This document shows, piece by piece, positions 1 to 11,151 of a DNA stretch of 64,000 bases. Origin of the DNA: Deuterostichococcus epilithicus (Eukaryota > Chlorophyta > Trebouxiophyceae > Prasiolales > Stichococcaceae); the NCBI GenBank assembly GCA_033439295.1, contig JAVTLE010000003.1, forward strand, positions 930,001-994,000, given 5' to 3'. The number at the start of each line of letters is the position of its first letter. Position 1 is the first letter of the stretch. The translations under genes and the position numbers were made by a program. The notes under the pieces are model-generated. The model worked only from the letters and a program-made list of their open reading frames with translations, did no database searches and was not told where the DNA came from.

Positions 1-86
1 GCGTCTGGTGCGTGCCGGGAGCCCGGCGACCAGTTCAGCTGTGTGTCTGTCGGGCAGAGTTGGCACATCTGTCTTCCTTGAATGCA

Positions 87-920
87 GGCGCCTACGCCTT
101 CTGTGACAGCTGCTGCGACCTTAGGCGGCACTGCATCCCCGACCTCCCCAGGCGGTGAGTGTCGGCACTTCCCTTGCGACACCCGACTTTGCATGAGCCG
201 ATAATATGCGTGAACCCGCATCCCAGCAGGTTCGTCCGCGCTTGTAGAGCCGTGATCAGCTCCAATTTCGGGTGCTGAACCTGCTGCTGCGCCACTGCAG
301 AAGCAGCACTGCCGACTGCTTCTGGCAGCACCGCCGTGCCGACGAATGGCGGCACTGCCGCCCCAACACCTGGGGACACGGCCGCAACAACTGCCGCTCC
401 GACTGGAGCAGGCACCGCCGCCCCAACACCAGGAGGCACGTCCACTCCAACCTCAGACGGCGCCCGCGATCAGATGCCGGCAGGCACTGCTGCTCCGACG
501 CCAGGAGCGGCCTCCGCCGCCCCTACACAAGGCGGCTCTACCAGCCCGACGCCAGGAGGCGGCCTCACCAGCCCGCCGCCAGACTCTGGCTTCTTCTCCT
601 CGGGGTTTTTTGGCGGCCGAGCGCCGCCGCCGTTGCCAGGCTCGCCTCCGGTACCCACCAATGACGGCGCAGCAGGTGCGCGTGTCCCCGCTCGCATGAG
701 TGGCAAGGCCGCCTTGGAGGTGACACCACAGGCGCATCACAGTCTCGAGCAGCGAGCTCCTCACTCTCGCTGCCTGCTGCAATCCAAGCCGCGCGGCTGA
801 GCTGACGCGGTGCGCACTGCAGGGGCTTCTGGGGGCGACCTGGAGGTTCCAACGATCAACGTCATTTCGCCGCTACAGCCGCGCGGGTTGCGCCGCATGC
901 TGTCCTGGCACGGCCGCTGA
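87..920 (+). CDS. Pro/Thr/Gly-rich low-complexity protein, 5' end outside window
   Basis: Three exons read as one low-complexity protein. The first follows a splice-acceptor-like ATGCAG at 81-86 and encodes APTPSVTAAATLGG and similar, ending at a GTGAGT donor near 154. The second (about 295-700) repeats units such as GGTAAPTPGD, GTAAPTPGGTSTPT and GSTSPTPGGGLTSPPPDSG. The last (about 823-920) encodes ASGGDLEVPTINVISPLQP and ends with TGA at 918-920. Pro-Thr-Pro and Ser-Pro repeats resemble hydroxyproline-rich cell-wall or extracellular-matrix glycoproteins of green algae, but no signal peptide is visible because the 5' part is missing. The role in the wall is inference; an intracellular disordered linker is possible. 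Exon joins are not proven. Confidence 0.5.
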
Positions 921-1975
921 GCTGCAGGTGGAACCTGGTCCGATGATGCAGGTATGGGTGCCGAGACGCCTTTTGCAGCGCATTGGTGATCTCTGCTTCG
1001 ATTTGCGTCAATTGCGAATCGTGCTGCTGCGCGGCTGCTGTACTGACACCTCATGATTCACCTGCAGGTCTGTGCACAGTCTGCAAGGCCAAGATTGAAG
1101 TTACACCCATGAAGTTCGATTCAAGGCACTATACTATGCGAGGCACAGCAAGGAGACGAGACTAGACAAAGTGGCCCGCCGGATTCTTCCAGCGCAGCTG
1201 TCAACACCCCCCAAGACGCTGGGGCTTGATTGACTGGGGCTTGGAAGGTTGATTCTCGGCTGATCGGGAAGATCACCTTCGTACGTTGTTTCAGTCTGGG
1301 AAGTGCGCCGGCGATGCCGGTCCAGACCACATTGGCGATGCGCCCTTGGTGGCGCAGTATCGCAGGGAACTTGAATCTTGAGATTAGTGCAGCTTGGGCA
1401 TCTGCCTGGAAGTGTTGGGGTCTCAGATTCACTTTGTAGCTTTTACTGCTGTCCGTCGTTTGCGGCTGCCTCCACGATCAGCTACCTAGATGTGTTTTGC
1501 AAGACATTCGCCAGCTGCAACATAAGGTTTTTGTTGGATCGCCGCGCGTGCTGGTTGTGTGTGTGGCATGATTACGTGCGCGTCGCCGCCAGCAGACAAC
1601 TGCATCAGCTTAAAACTGATGAGACGCAGAATTTGAGCTTTTGAGCATTTGTAGAGTCCGTTGTGCTTTCGTGAATTGATTTGTAAACAGTGTAGTTCGC
1701 ACAGTCATCCGTCGTCCCGGTGTCCCAGTGCCACCATATGCGAAGGCGGTCACAACGTGCCCTGCTACGGTACACGCGGCCCGGCCACGATCCAGCACGG
1801 GAGCAGCGGGTGCATCCTGTTCCGCTGCCATCTGGGCACGCTGCAATTTGGTCATTCAAAACCAGACATTGCACGGTCCTCCACACGCGCTCTGCTGGTG
1901 TCACGCCTGACCGAACAACACAGCTGCCGAGGGGCCTGCCTCTGCCCTCGCCCAGGGCGGCGCCAGGCTGTTATC
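921..1975. other. intergenic, no gene seen
   Basis: No reading frame here has family likeness or coherent codon use. The stretch separates the 3' ends of two convergent genes. ORFs that run from here into 1976-2700 on the plus strand are antisense shadows of the UMP synthase exons. Confidence 0.5.
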
Positions 1976-3171
1976 TCACCCCAGCGCAGCCTGATATGCC
2001 TTCCAGCCAGCTGCACGGTACTCGGCGGCGGCAGCCTCCGGGTCGGACGCCTGCACGGTGCACGGATGAAAGGATGCCTCACGGCCTTGGAAGGACATGG
2101 CATCCGCTTCCAGCAGGCAGGTGCCGCGCGGTGCGCAGCTGCAGCGGCGGAGGCCGGCTGGAGGGTTCAGGGGGCTGTGGCCGCCGCAAAGCCCGGGGCG
2201 GGCAGCGCCGCGTCGGGCGGCGGGCGAAGCGAGCACACATGCGGCTCCTGCACTCGTTCTGCAGCATGGTGCTGACGGTCTGGACGCGCCTTGATGACGC
2301 CGCGGCCGACGATGATAACGTCGCTGCCGCGCGGCCCCAGCACCGCCTCTGGCGTGTTGTACTGCTGCCCCAGCGCGTCCCCGCCGGCCTGCGGCAGTGC
2401 CGGACGTCAGGGCGTCATGCGAGGCAAGGCAGGCCCGGAGGAGCATCGTGCAGCGCAAGCCTGTGCATGGGGGGCTGGGTAGCTGGGGGCCTCCGGGGTC
2501 GGTCGCCGGATGCCGACGGCAGCCCATGTTGCCGGCCAGGGGCGGCCGCCCCACCTGCAGCTGCACGCCCGGCGTCATGTGGACCAGGCCTGGCGCGGGC
2601 GCGGGGCCGCTCCACTGCGCCGGTGACACCGAGATGAAGCCCATCACAAAGTCCTCATGCTGCGCCGCTGCGGCCGCCACCGCCTCTGTGTAGGAGCCTG
2701 CGGCGGGGCTACCCGGCTTTCAGCACAACACCGAGCGGCACAGTCCTGGGCGGATTGCGGTTCAGTGCCTGACAGTGCAAGCGTAGCGGGCATTGAGCAA
2801 GCAGGCAGCTGGCAAGGGACAAGCTGCGCGGCAAATGCTCTTCGCTTTTTGAATGCACACGTCTGATTCTGGCAGAGCTTTGATCAGACAACTCGTTGGG
2901 GTGCGGCTGGTTGCAGGCCGTCACATGAGCATGGCAGGCGGCAGGAGGCTGGCAGTGCTCTGAAGCAGACGCCGCGGCAGTGGAAGGGAGGAATCCCTGC
3001 TGGGTGCGCTGCGGGGGCGCACCCTTGGCCAGGGTGCCCGCGGACGACATCTCGGCCAACAGCAGCAGGCCCCGCCCAAGCGGCTTGCCCACCGTCTTCA
3101 GGCCATCGATTATGCCGGCGCCCGGCACCTGCAGCAGGGCATGCGCGCCGGGCATCAGTCCGGCGGTGTGC

Positions 3172-3205
<34 letters not shown>

Positions 3206-6200
3206 CAGCAGCAGCAGTAGCAGCAGCCTGTATTGAGCAGACGGCAGCACAGGATCGATGTCGCTGGCCCCGCGACTCCAATGCAATGCTGTATATGCGC
3301 CCCAAGCACGAGACCCTCCACGAGGCTGCCCACCAGATGCGCGTTGGTGATGTGCGACCAGGTGGCGATCTTGTAGATGCCGTCCCGGTACTGGCCCACC
3401 ACCGTGTTGCCGATATCCGCAAACTTACGGTCCTCGAAGATCAGGAAGTCTGCGCGAGAGGCACAGCCCCAGAACGTCTGCAGCTGTTCGGGGTCCCGAG
3501 GTTCCCTTGCCGCCATTGCATTGTCAGTTGCCACTCTGTAGCGCATGCTGCGTGCCTGCAGGGCAGCTGATGTCTGCCGCCGCTGCGGGTGCGAGCACGG
3601 CAGGCTTGGCATCTGCCGATGAGGCCGCTGCGGCAGGAACTGCAAGCGCGGCTGCCAGAAACGCACCATGCTTCTCGGCTAGCGCCTGCAGCTGGCGCAC
3701 GAACTCGTCGTCGAACTCACCGAGCAGGTCCACGTGCGTCTTCAGCACGCAGATGTGTGGCCCGACCTGGGCCATGGCGCAAACTTCAGTATACTCCAAT
3801 GACACCGTCGAGGCAGGAGCCCCCGACTCGCTGGGGCCGCCCAACGGGCCGCAGAAGAGCGTGTCTGGACTGGAGACAGCTGCACTGCCCGGAGCGTGGC
3901 ATGGCGTTAACCTTGGCGCCCTAGGGACAGAACCCCACACCTGCTCCCCTCCCTCCCCGCTGGAGCGTGTACCCGCAACAGCCCAGTCGCAACTCAACCT
4001 CCAGACGCCGGCAGTTCGACTCGGACAGCTACCAGCCTGCCGGCAATGTTGGAGGCGCGGGGCGGCTGCCCACCTGGTCGGCCAAGGCGAGGACCTGGGC
4101 GCAGGTGGGCACGTCGGCGGCCACCGCCAGGTTGGTCTGCTTCCGCGCCATCAGCCGGAACAGCTGCTGCCCCAGCTCGCACTTGGCCAGCCCCGCCCGC
4201 TCCTCGTATGGCAGCCTGTGCGCCATGCAATGCGCACATGACGCTGTGGGGTTGCTGGAAACTCACTTGAATTTTTCAAAGCACAGCCGCGCGGCGCATC
4301 CGCCACGCCGGCACCCACTCCTGCATGCTGCCGTGGCGCTCGTGGACCTGATCTCAGCCGCTGGTCCGAAGCTCGTGACAAGTGAGCCTTGTGGACACCG
4401 TGTGATAGCAGGCCACAGCTACTTGGGTCCTGGCATGTCTGAAGGAGGCCACGCCAGTGGCCGTCCTTCCCTTGAAACTGCCTCGACATGCTGTTCAGCG
4501 CTACGCCGCTGTCGCAGGCAGCTCATGCAGCCCTGCCGCTTGGCCGCCTCGACATGCTTTTGCAGCGCTGCGCCGCTGTTGCAGGCAGCTCACGCGGCCC
4601 TACCGCTTGGCAGCCGGCGGCGACGCAGGCGCGGGCGCTGCGGCGGGGGCGGCCTGCCCCGGCTGGTGCGTCTGGTTCTCCGAAATGAATTTAGTGACCA
4701 TTGCCGCCAGCTCCTCCGTCACCAGGCCCCTCCTCACGAGCACCTGCGTGCCGGGTGCTCGTCCTTGCCGCGCGCCGTCGTGCGCAACGATGCGGAGAGT
4801 GCACATGAGTGTGTGCATGCACGCTGGCTGGTCTGCGGGCTGCGCCACCCCGAACGCTTGAGGACACGGCCTCAATCCGAGACATCTCCTCCCCTGACTC
4901 AGCGGAAGGCCTGCAGCTCCTCTCGCGTTGGAGGGTGCACTTCACGGCTCGCATGCAGCCGCCGCAGGACGGACACGGCGCGCCGCCTCGCTGCTGTCCC
5001 TCACCACCGCACCTCGAGGATGTAGGACAGGGTGAAGGCGGCATGCAGGCGCAGGCTGTCGGAGGCCAGGCGGGATGCGCCGCCCTGCTCCCGGTCGATC
5101 AGCACCACCACATCGCTGACCTTCAGCTGCACCGCCTGCATGTGAGAGGGCGCAAACTAAGACTGGGCGCAAGCATAAGGCTGCAAAGAACGGGGTGGTG
5201 TCCGTCAGCGGCAGTCTGTCCGCTTCTGTCTCCAGGCAGCAATGCCTGCATGGACCATGCCCCTGGCAACACTGTCCAACAGTGTTGCCTGGACGTGTGC
5301 TGCATTACAGCCTCGCGGTGCACCCCAGGCAGAAAACACACAGCCGGGGAACCGCGCCTGCAGCGGCTCGACGGTCTCCATGACGGACGCGCCAGACGTC
5401 ACGAGGTCCTCCACGATCAGGCAGCTCTGCCCAGGCTTGAAGGCGCCCTCGATGGCCTTCTTGGTGCCGTATGCTTTGACCTGTGTGCAGGAGGCTCGTC
5501 AGAAGCAGCACCATACTTGGGAGATGACGCCAGCTTGCGCAGCCGGTCAGGACCTCCACGCGCAGTGCAGCCCAGCATGCAGTTCGGGAAGAGTTTTGAG
5601 CCGCCCGACCCGCCCTGGCTGCGTGCAGTGGTGCGAGAAAGCAGCAACGATGCAGCGTGCACACGCGACTTCTGTGGAACGGCACTCCCAGTGCAGCGCG
5701 CTGACCTCCTTCCTGCGCATGAGCATCGGCGTGCCGTGCAGCAGCGACATGGTGGTGGCGATGGGTAGCGCCGTGTACGGAACCCCGCACATCACGTCAA
5801 AGGACACGCCCTGGACCTGCCGCCACATCACCTCCGCCACCTGCACAGCAGCAAGTGCTGTGTCGACAAGGCGACAGCGAAGAGTGCGCATGCTACTTGC
5901 CGATGCGTCTCTCCATGTCCAGCAACTTGTCGTGCCGGCATGCAGCAGTCGACGCCGGGCCACAGCTGGTGCTGTGCTGACGCAGGCCGCGATGCACACC
6001 TTGTGCAGGATGTCTGGGTACGAGACGATCAGCCGCAGGTCAATGTAGACCGGGGAGATGAGGCCACTCTTGAGCTCAAAGGAGCCGAACTTGACGGCCT
6101 GATCACGGGCATGAGAACAATCAATATCACAATCTCCAGTCTGCAATCTGACTGCGGTGGTATTGCCAGATGCGCTGTGCTCGCAGTGTCAACAAGGGCT

Positions 6201-6401
6201 CAGCATGCAGGGCACCGGCTGCAAGATGCGGCCCGCCACTAGGACCTGCACCTCGATCTCGTGCAGCGACACGACCAGGTCCTCGATTTCTGCATCGCTG
6301 ATGGGTCCAACCTGCGAAGCAGCACTTGCTGAGCGCATGACCCATGAAATTGCTGCGGCCGCCGGCCGCAGGGGGGCGAATGGCACCTGATCCGATGACA
6401 T
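1976..6401 (-). CDS. UMPS: bifunctional UMP synthase (orotate phosphoribosyltransferase / OMP decarboxylase)
   Basis: Catalyses the last two steps of de novo UMP synthesis: orotate plus PRPP to OMP, then decarboxylation to UMP. Exons in order on the minus strand: [13 protein letters not shown] (about 6250-6330) joins [20 protein letters not shown] (about 6020-6100). Then follow [20 protein letters not shown], the PRPP-binding loop [18 protein letters not shown] (about 5360-5480), and [14 protein letters not shown]. After a Pro/Ala-rich linker (about 4600-4680), the decarboxylase half carries [31 protein letters not shown], the catalytic [13 protein letters not shown] (about 3400-3450), [39 protein letters not shown] and [14 protein letters not shown]. 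It ends [12 protein letters not shown] at a stop near 1976. The plant-like N-OPRT/C-ODC order is seen and all active-site blocks are present. The ATG at 6401 is in frame with exon 1, but one at 6338 is equally possible. Confidence 0.93.
3172..3227. repeat. interrupted (AGC)n trinucleotide tract in a UMPS intron
   Basis: About 18 AGC units with two AGT interruptions. They lie between the decarboxylase exons that encode [10 protein letters not shown] and [10 protein letters not shown], so they are intronic rather than a poly-residue run in the protein. Confidence 0.85.
4480..4611. repeat. tandem duplication, two 66-base units
   Basis: Two diverged copies lie head to tail (4480-4545 and 4546-4611), both starting GCCTCGACATGC and ending CCGCTTGG. 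They sit in the UMPS intron just after the linker exon. The right copy contains the likely splice donor (AAGCG|GTAGGG on the minus strand); in the left copy the same place reads AAGCGGCAGGG, so only one copy keeps GT. Confidence 0.8.
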
Positions 6402-7259
6402 GTGCAAGACCGCGATCCGAGAATTTTAGAGTCACACGTGATTCATTTGATTCACTATCATGACGGCTGTGTTCAACCGAACCACGACGTCGATTTGGGG
6501 TTATGGGTGCAGCATGCTCACCGACAGCCCAGCTTCAGGAACAGTATTTCCACCCACACGAGCCTTGATCTTCTCCAGAGCGCTTTGCATGGTTGTTCCT
6601 GTGAACCGAGTCCGCTGAAAAGGCGGAAGTGGCTTCGAAACCTGCGTTTGAAGTCGGAATGGGACTGCGCAGCTCCTCTGATCAACACGAGTTGCTGCTC
6701 TACCTGTCACCACAGAACAGATGCGCATCCAAGCAGATGGCCAGTTGCGCTGGTGAAGCAACAACTTTGAAGCCTTCTGCGCTTGCAAATTCCGGAACAG
6801 GTCTCCTGTAAACCCTGGCTTGAAACGGGAATCCCGGCGGCAGCCCTGGCACGTCAAGCTCGGGTGGGGTTCAGCACTAAGGGAGCAACAGTGAGTCCGC
6901 GTCTGCTGAAAGATTTTGTTCCAGCTGCGAGATCCCGGCTTTTGAATCGGGACAGTGCACCTGCAGCGATGCGGACTTGCTTACAGGCATCAGTTGCGCA
7001 GTTATGGCAGTGCACTAAACCCCACAACTTCGCCACTGCGTGTGCGTGTTCCTAGCAAGCGCGCTCCGCCCATGCACGCAGCAAAGCGCTGCATTACCGG
7101 CGCAATCCTGCAGCAACAATTCCGTCACGGGCCCGCTGCACGGTGTCATCATTTCAGGTGATTTGCCGCTGGCACAGCACCGACGGAATTCGTGACGCTC
7201 CGCTCCGCCGCCAGCATGAGTGAGCAAGATGCAATTCAGCGACAGCCCAACGCTGCGTC
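6402..7259. other. intergenic, no gene seen
   Basis: Short ORFs only, none with family likeness or a convincing exon chain. It holds the likely UMPS promoter and the 3' flank of the SIS isomerase gene, both transcribed leftward. No promoter box could be assigned. Confidence 0.45.
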
Positions 7260-8578
7260 CTATGCGCTGCCCAGTAGGAGCGTGCTGGCCAACGCCGATG
7301 CCGCTTCCAGGTGCTTCTGTGCCACTTGAGGGTTCTGCGGCTGCTGCGCCTCCGGAGGGGCCACCGGCGCGGGGATGTGCACCACATCCTTCGCAAATGG
7401 CAGCGGCGATGTCGGATCGCACATAAAAGCAAGCACAGGCGCGCCTGCAATCGCATTGCTAGCAGCTGAGTGCGAGTACTTGCTGACAAAGCTTGCTCGA
7501 GAATTGGCGATCTTCTGCTGCCAGTGGCCAAGCAGAAATTGGAAAGAGCCGACCGACCTCCTTGGCGTAGTGCGATCAGCGCCATCGCCCTGATTGTGCT
7601 GAAGATAGACGGCCCAGCGCTGACCACAAGCAAGTGGTACGGCCCTACCGGCGGCATGGCCATCTCAAATGCGGGCGATGCCTGCATGACAGCACCCATA
7701 TGGTCAGGAAACAGCCGGGTCGACGCTTGGGCCTGGGGACAAGTCCCTGCTCACAACCAGTAGACCGTTCAGGTCGCATGGACGGCAGCTGGGCCCCGAC
7801 ACGTGTTTGGGTGGTAGGGTTTGCAGGCGTGTTTTGGCCTTCGGCCTGACAAGGAGCTGTGCACTGTACACTCGCAAATCCTGAGCACAAAAACTTTGAT
7901 GCACCTGTATGCTCGATGTGGAAGAGGCGCATGGCGGAGGCTTTCAGGGCGAGGCCCTTGTCGCCGACGCCAAAGCACACGATGCGAGTGCAGCCCGTGC
8001 TGTGTGCGGGCGGCATACTTTGACTCCAGCTGCTGAATGCCCTGTATCTCCGCCACCTGCATGTTGAACGGGTGCTGTGGCATCGATTTTGCCTGGCGCA
8101 GAGCCGTTGGCGCCTTGGCCGGCAGAGCGACCTCGTAAGCATGAAGAACATCCACCTCGTAAGCATGAAGAACATCGGGCCTGCGCAATGAGCTCTCCAA
8201 GACTTTTTTTCAGGTAAGAAGAGAGGCGCAGGGAGTGCAAGGCTCACCGCTGCGGCCGCGGTATTATGGAGGTCCAGCGCCAGGCTGGTGCGTGCATCTG
8301 CCTGCGGCTCAGTGATGACAAGACCTGCGCATGCGGCAACAGCTCATCATCGCTGCTCGAAGCCCGCACTATGTTACACACAGCTCTGATCTAGAATATC
8401 TCTGATCTATAGCATCAACCTCACGCAGGCTGTTGGGGCTGCGCCGCAGGCTCCTTGTCTGTTGCGGGCCGCCCCGCCGTCTCCCGCTCCTCCGGCGGCA
8501 ACTTGCATCTACTATTTCCGAGCAAGTCCTGCGCTGGGGCTCGGCCAGCTGCTGCGCATGAGTGTGTGTGACTAAAAC
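7260..8578 (-). CDS. SIS-domain phosphosugar isomerase, 6-phospho-3-hexuloisomerase-like; 5' end not fixed
   Basis: SIS domains bind and isomerise phosphosugars. Minus-strand exons: an Arg/Ser-rich segment (about 8430-8578) splices in phase to LVITEPQADARTSLALDLHN (about 8245-8325). Next comes VAEIQGIQQLESKYAAR (about 8010-8060), then the first SIS motif RIVCFGVGDKGLALKASAMR (about 7940-8010). Then MPPVGPYHLLVVSAGPSIFS (about 7590-7670) matches the loop seen as DLLIVSAGPGYFST in the family. The last exon has KIANSRASFVSKYSHSAAS, PVLAFMCDPTSPLPFAKDV and ends LEAASALASTLLLGSA at 7260. The fold assignment rests on the GVGxxGLALKAxAMRLFH and SAGPS blocks. The frame changes between KYAAR and RIVCFG, and the splice phase after MRLFHIE does not fit the next exon. 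Sequencing indels, unseen splicing or gene decay are all possible. The Arg/Ser-rich start may be part of an organelle presequence. Confidence 0.62.
8131..8176. repeat. 24-base tandem duplication
   Basis: CCTCGTAAGCATGAAGAACATC occurs twice with a period of 24 bases, at 8131 and 8155. It is at or just before the third exon of the SIS isomerase. If translated it would give a repeat of eight residues (HAYEVDVL), and it is an in-frame multiple of three. Confidence 0.85.
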
Positions 8579-8954
8579 CTGCGAGGATCAGTGATTGCTT
8601 TATGGAAGTCTTGATCAACGGTCAGCTTTTCCTCCAAATGTGGCTCTGAATGCATCATGATCAACACCTTGAGGACCTGTAGACCGTGTGGCGGCACGCA
8701 CAGTGCTGTTGAGGGGAATTTTCCCGGCCAATGCTGCGAGTGCAAGCATCGTCGCTGCGATACGCACCTGCACCAGCTGGCTCAGCACAGCGCGTCACAT
8801 CAGCGCATCTCCAAGGGATCTCCAAGATCGTGATGTGCAGCACATGTTCCAGGCCACAACCGGGCCTCTCTTGCAGCTGCATGTTTATTGTTGACAATTG
8901 ACATTGATGATGTCCCTGGCACGAGGACATATGCTGCCAGGCTGATGCTCAGTC
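8579..8954. other. divergent intergenic region
   Basis: Lies between the 5' side of the leftward SIS isomerase gene and the rightward phytol kinase. It probably holds both promoters and the missing first exon of the isomerase. No reading frame here could be assigned with confidence. Confidence 0.4.
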
Positions 8955-10321
8955 ATGTTTTCCTGGGTTGAATCAACGCCTGACATCATCATGCAGCAGA
9001 TGGCGTTGTCCGGAGTTGCGGTGTTGTTTGCTGCTGCCTTGATGGCGGTATTGCTCACGCTGAGGCGGCAAGGTAGGCTTGCTGCGATGTCATGCAGCTG
9101 CTGGTGCATCATGGCGTCCCTGCCGCATGATCGACTCAAGGTCTGGCTGCTGATTGCTTGCAGACCTGACGCCACTAGGCGTCGAAGACGCCCAGTCGAT
9201 ATTCTCTGCCTGGTGGCGGACGATGCTGACTGCCACAACTCTCCTAGTGGCCATTGCACAGCTCCACAAACGCGGCGTTATCCCTGACCAATACGCTCGC
9301 AAGTCGATCCACATAGGTGCGAGCCTCCGTCACTTGGAGGGCGTAAACATGTATATCAGGTCTCCACATGCTTGCTCACGAGATGCTGAAACTTTTTTCA
9401 TATGGATACTCAGTATGTCTTAACATGCCGCCCAATCTGCCGCAGGCATGGGGACTGTCTTTATGTGCTTCTGGCCGCTGTTCCCTGAGCATGCGTACTC
9501 GCGTGTGGCGTGCGCCGGTGTGCCACTGCTGTCGACGCTGGTCATAGCCCTCGTGGGCAGCGGTGTCATCAAAGACGACGCCATGGTCGCAGCCGCATCC
9601 GTGCGCGTGCATGCCTATCTCATTGGCGCCGTGTGCCCTGTGGCAGAAGACTTGAAGCACTTGTGTTGACGTCTGCACAACTTCTCTCCAACTGCTGTTC
9701 CTGCCAAGGTAGGCGCCACGCTACTTGCTGCCACGTGCAGAGGTCAAAGCAGCGACAGGAGCTGCTGCAAGGGCCGCTGCTGTACGGCATCGTCATTGTC
9801 GTGTCAACGCTGTGGCTCTGGCGTGATACGCCCGCCGGCGTGATGGGGCTGGCCGTCCTGTGCATGGGCGACGGCCTGGCAGAGATCGTGGGCCGGAAGT
9901 ATGGCGCCAAAAAGCTTCCGCACAATTTACAAAAGGTGAGTCGTAGCAAGTTTGCTGGCGAAATCAGAGGGCGGTCACCTCGCACCTTGTGTGCTCTGCA
10001 GCTACGACAATCAAGCAACCAGCTACACTGCCTGAAAGGCTGTATTGCCTGGCGCACGTGCAGAGCTACGCTGGAAGCGCCGCATGCCTGGTGGGCGGCT
10101 TTACAGCAGCCGCACTGCTGCCTTTGTACTTCAGGAGTCAAGGGCTGTTTGATCCCGCACTCAGGGAACGCGACATCCTGGTGGCCGCAGCAGCGGCGGC
10201 CGCCGCTGGCACGCTGGCTGAATCGTTCCCGCAAGGCTTCCTTGACAATCTCACTGTGACCGTGGCCGCCAGTAGCGCAGCACATTTGGTGCTTGTGGGA
10301 AGGAGGCGCAGTATGGCTTGA
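8955..10321 (+). CDS. phytol/farnesol kinase family membrane protein (VTE5-like)
   Basis: Members phosphorylate phytol or related isoprenoid alcohols with CTP, feeding salvage of chlorophyll-derived phytol into tocopherol. Exon 1 starts at ATG 8955 and encodes a hydrophobic helix (MALSGVAVLFAAALMAVLL). Exon 2 has a second helix and the conserved QLHKRGVIPDQYARKSIHIG (about 9262-9317). Exon 3 has FMCFWPLFPE and VACAGVPLLSTLVIALVGSG. Exon 4 has LLYGIVIVVSTLWLWR followed by the nucleotide-site block LCMGDGLAEIVGRKYG (about 9858-9908). Exon 5 begins SYAGSAACLVGGFTAAALLP, where family members have KSWAGS, and ends at TGA 10319-10321 after ESFPQGFLDNLTV. Multiple membrane spans and the RKxxHI and GDGxAxxxGxxxG motifs place it in the dolichol/phytol kinase superfamily. 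VTE5, VTE6 and FOLK cannot be told apart here. Confidence 0.85.
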
Positions 10322-10600
10322 CTACATTACAAATGCGATTGTGCGGATAGAATTTGATCTCGATTCGAGGCTTGTAGGTACACGGCTGCATACAAGTACT
10401 CATAGATCAGCATCGCAGCACCTCTAACGCATCACGGGTTGCCGTGGCCCCAGGCGCATACGCCCACAAGTTCTGGCTGTGGCGGCATGGCAAGCGCAGC
10501 GCAGTGCACACCATCAGAGTTCTAGAATGCGATGCGAACTAGGTGACTGGCTTGGAATCAGTTGTGCACATACTCATGTAGTTCGGGACTGCTATGCAAA

Positions 10601-10658
10601 AGCTGCATCACCTCGTGATGGTTCGCAACGGCACGCACCGTCACGAGGTGATGCAGCT
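10601..10658. repeat. inverted repeat with 18-base perfect arms and 22-base loop
   Basis: Left arm AGCTGCATCACCTCGTGA (10601-10618) is the exact reverse complement of the right arm TCACGAGGTGATGCAGCT (10641-10658). The loop itself continues with weak complementarity (TGGTTCG against GCACGCACCG), so the RNA could form a longer stem. Confidence 0.9.
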
Positions 10659-10674
10659 CCGGCATGTCCTCCTT

Positions 10675-10690
10675 GCGGGATGCATCCCGC
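10675..10690. repeat. 16-base perfect palindrome
   Basis: GCGGGATGCATCCCGC equals its own reverse complement. It lies 16 bases after the longer hairpin and 20 bases before the CTG tract. Confidence 0.9.
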
Positions 10691-10708
10691 AGGTGACTGC
10701 AATTGATA

Positions 10709-10710
<2 letters not shown>

Positions 10711-10743
<33 letters not shown>
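10711..10743. repeat. (CTG)11 microsatellite
   Basis: Eleven uninterrupted CTG units in intergenic DNA between the phytol kinase and proline iminopeptidase genes. Confidence 0.95.
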
Positions 10744-10744
<1 letters not shown>

Positions 10745-11151
10745 GCCAGCTCATCTCGGCTGCTGCTGCATGGCCGGTCGCACTGCCAACTGCATTGCCG
10801 CTGCCGTTGGCAGCGCTGCAGTGGTGTCTGGGTGGTCCATGATGGTAGTTGCAGGTCCTCCGTTTGCAAGCCTCACGCATCCTGCGGATTGTGTCCGACA
10901 GCAGCGTGGTGAATGGTAGAGTTTGAATCCGATCGCGCAATTGCAGAGTGTGCACAGCTAGCAATCTAGCAGCACTGATGACTGATCAAGACGGTTCACG
11001 AAACAAATTCGGCCACAGCTAATATGCAGGGCCTGCCACTTTCGTTCCAGTCCATGATCAGCTGCCAACGCATTGCGAGTGTGTTCGCGGGACCAGCGCA
11101 GGCTCCCAGGTTTCGTGAGATCATAAACACTAGATCATATACACGCAACAG

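Larger units (their letters stand above)
10322..11151. other. intergenic region rich in hairpins and simple repeats
   Basis: Between two rightward genes. It holds a long inverted repeat (10601-10658), a palindrome (10675-10690) and a CTG tract (10711-10743). The ORFs across it are antisense readings of the CTG tract and show no family likeness. Confidence 0.6.

Noticed and set aside
1661-2693. Long plus-strand ORFs (up to 305 codons) over 1661-2693
   Set aside because: They are antisense to the C-terminal exons of UMP synthase, which have clear family motifs on the minus strand. GC-rich DNA gives many such open frames.
10558-10912. Poly-Gln, poly-Ser or poly-Cys ORFs across 10558-10912
   Set aside because: They arise from reading the (CTG)11 tract in different frames; flanking residues have no family likeness.
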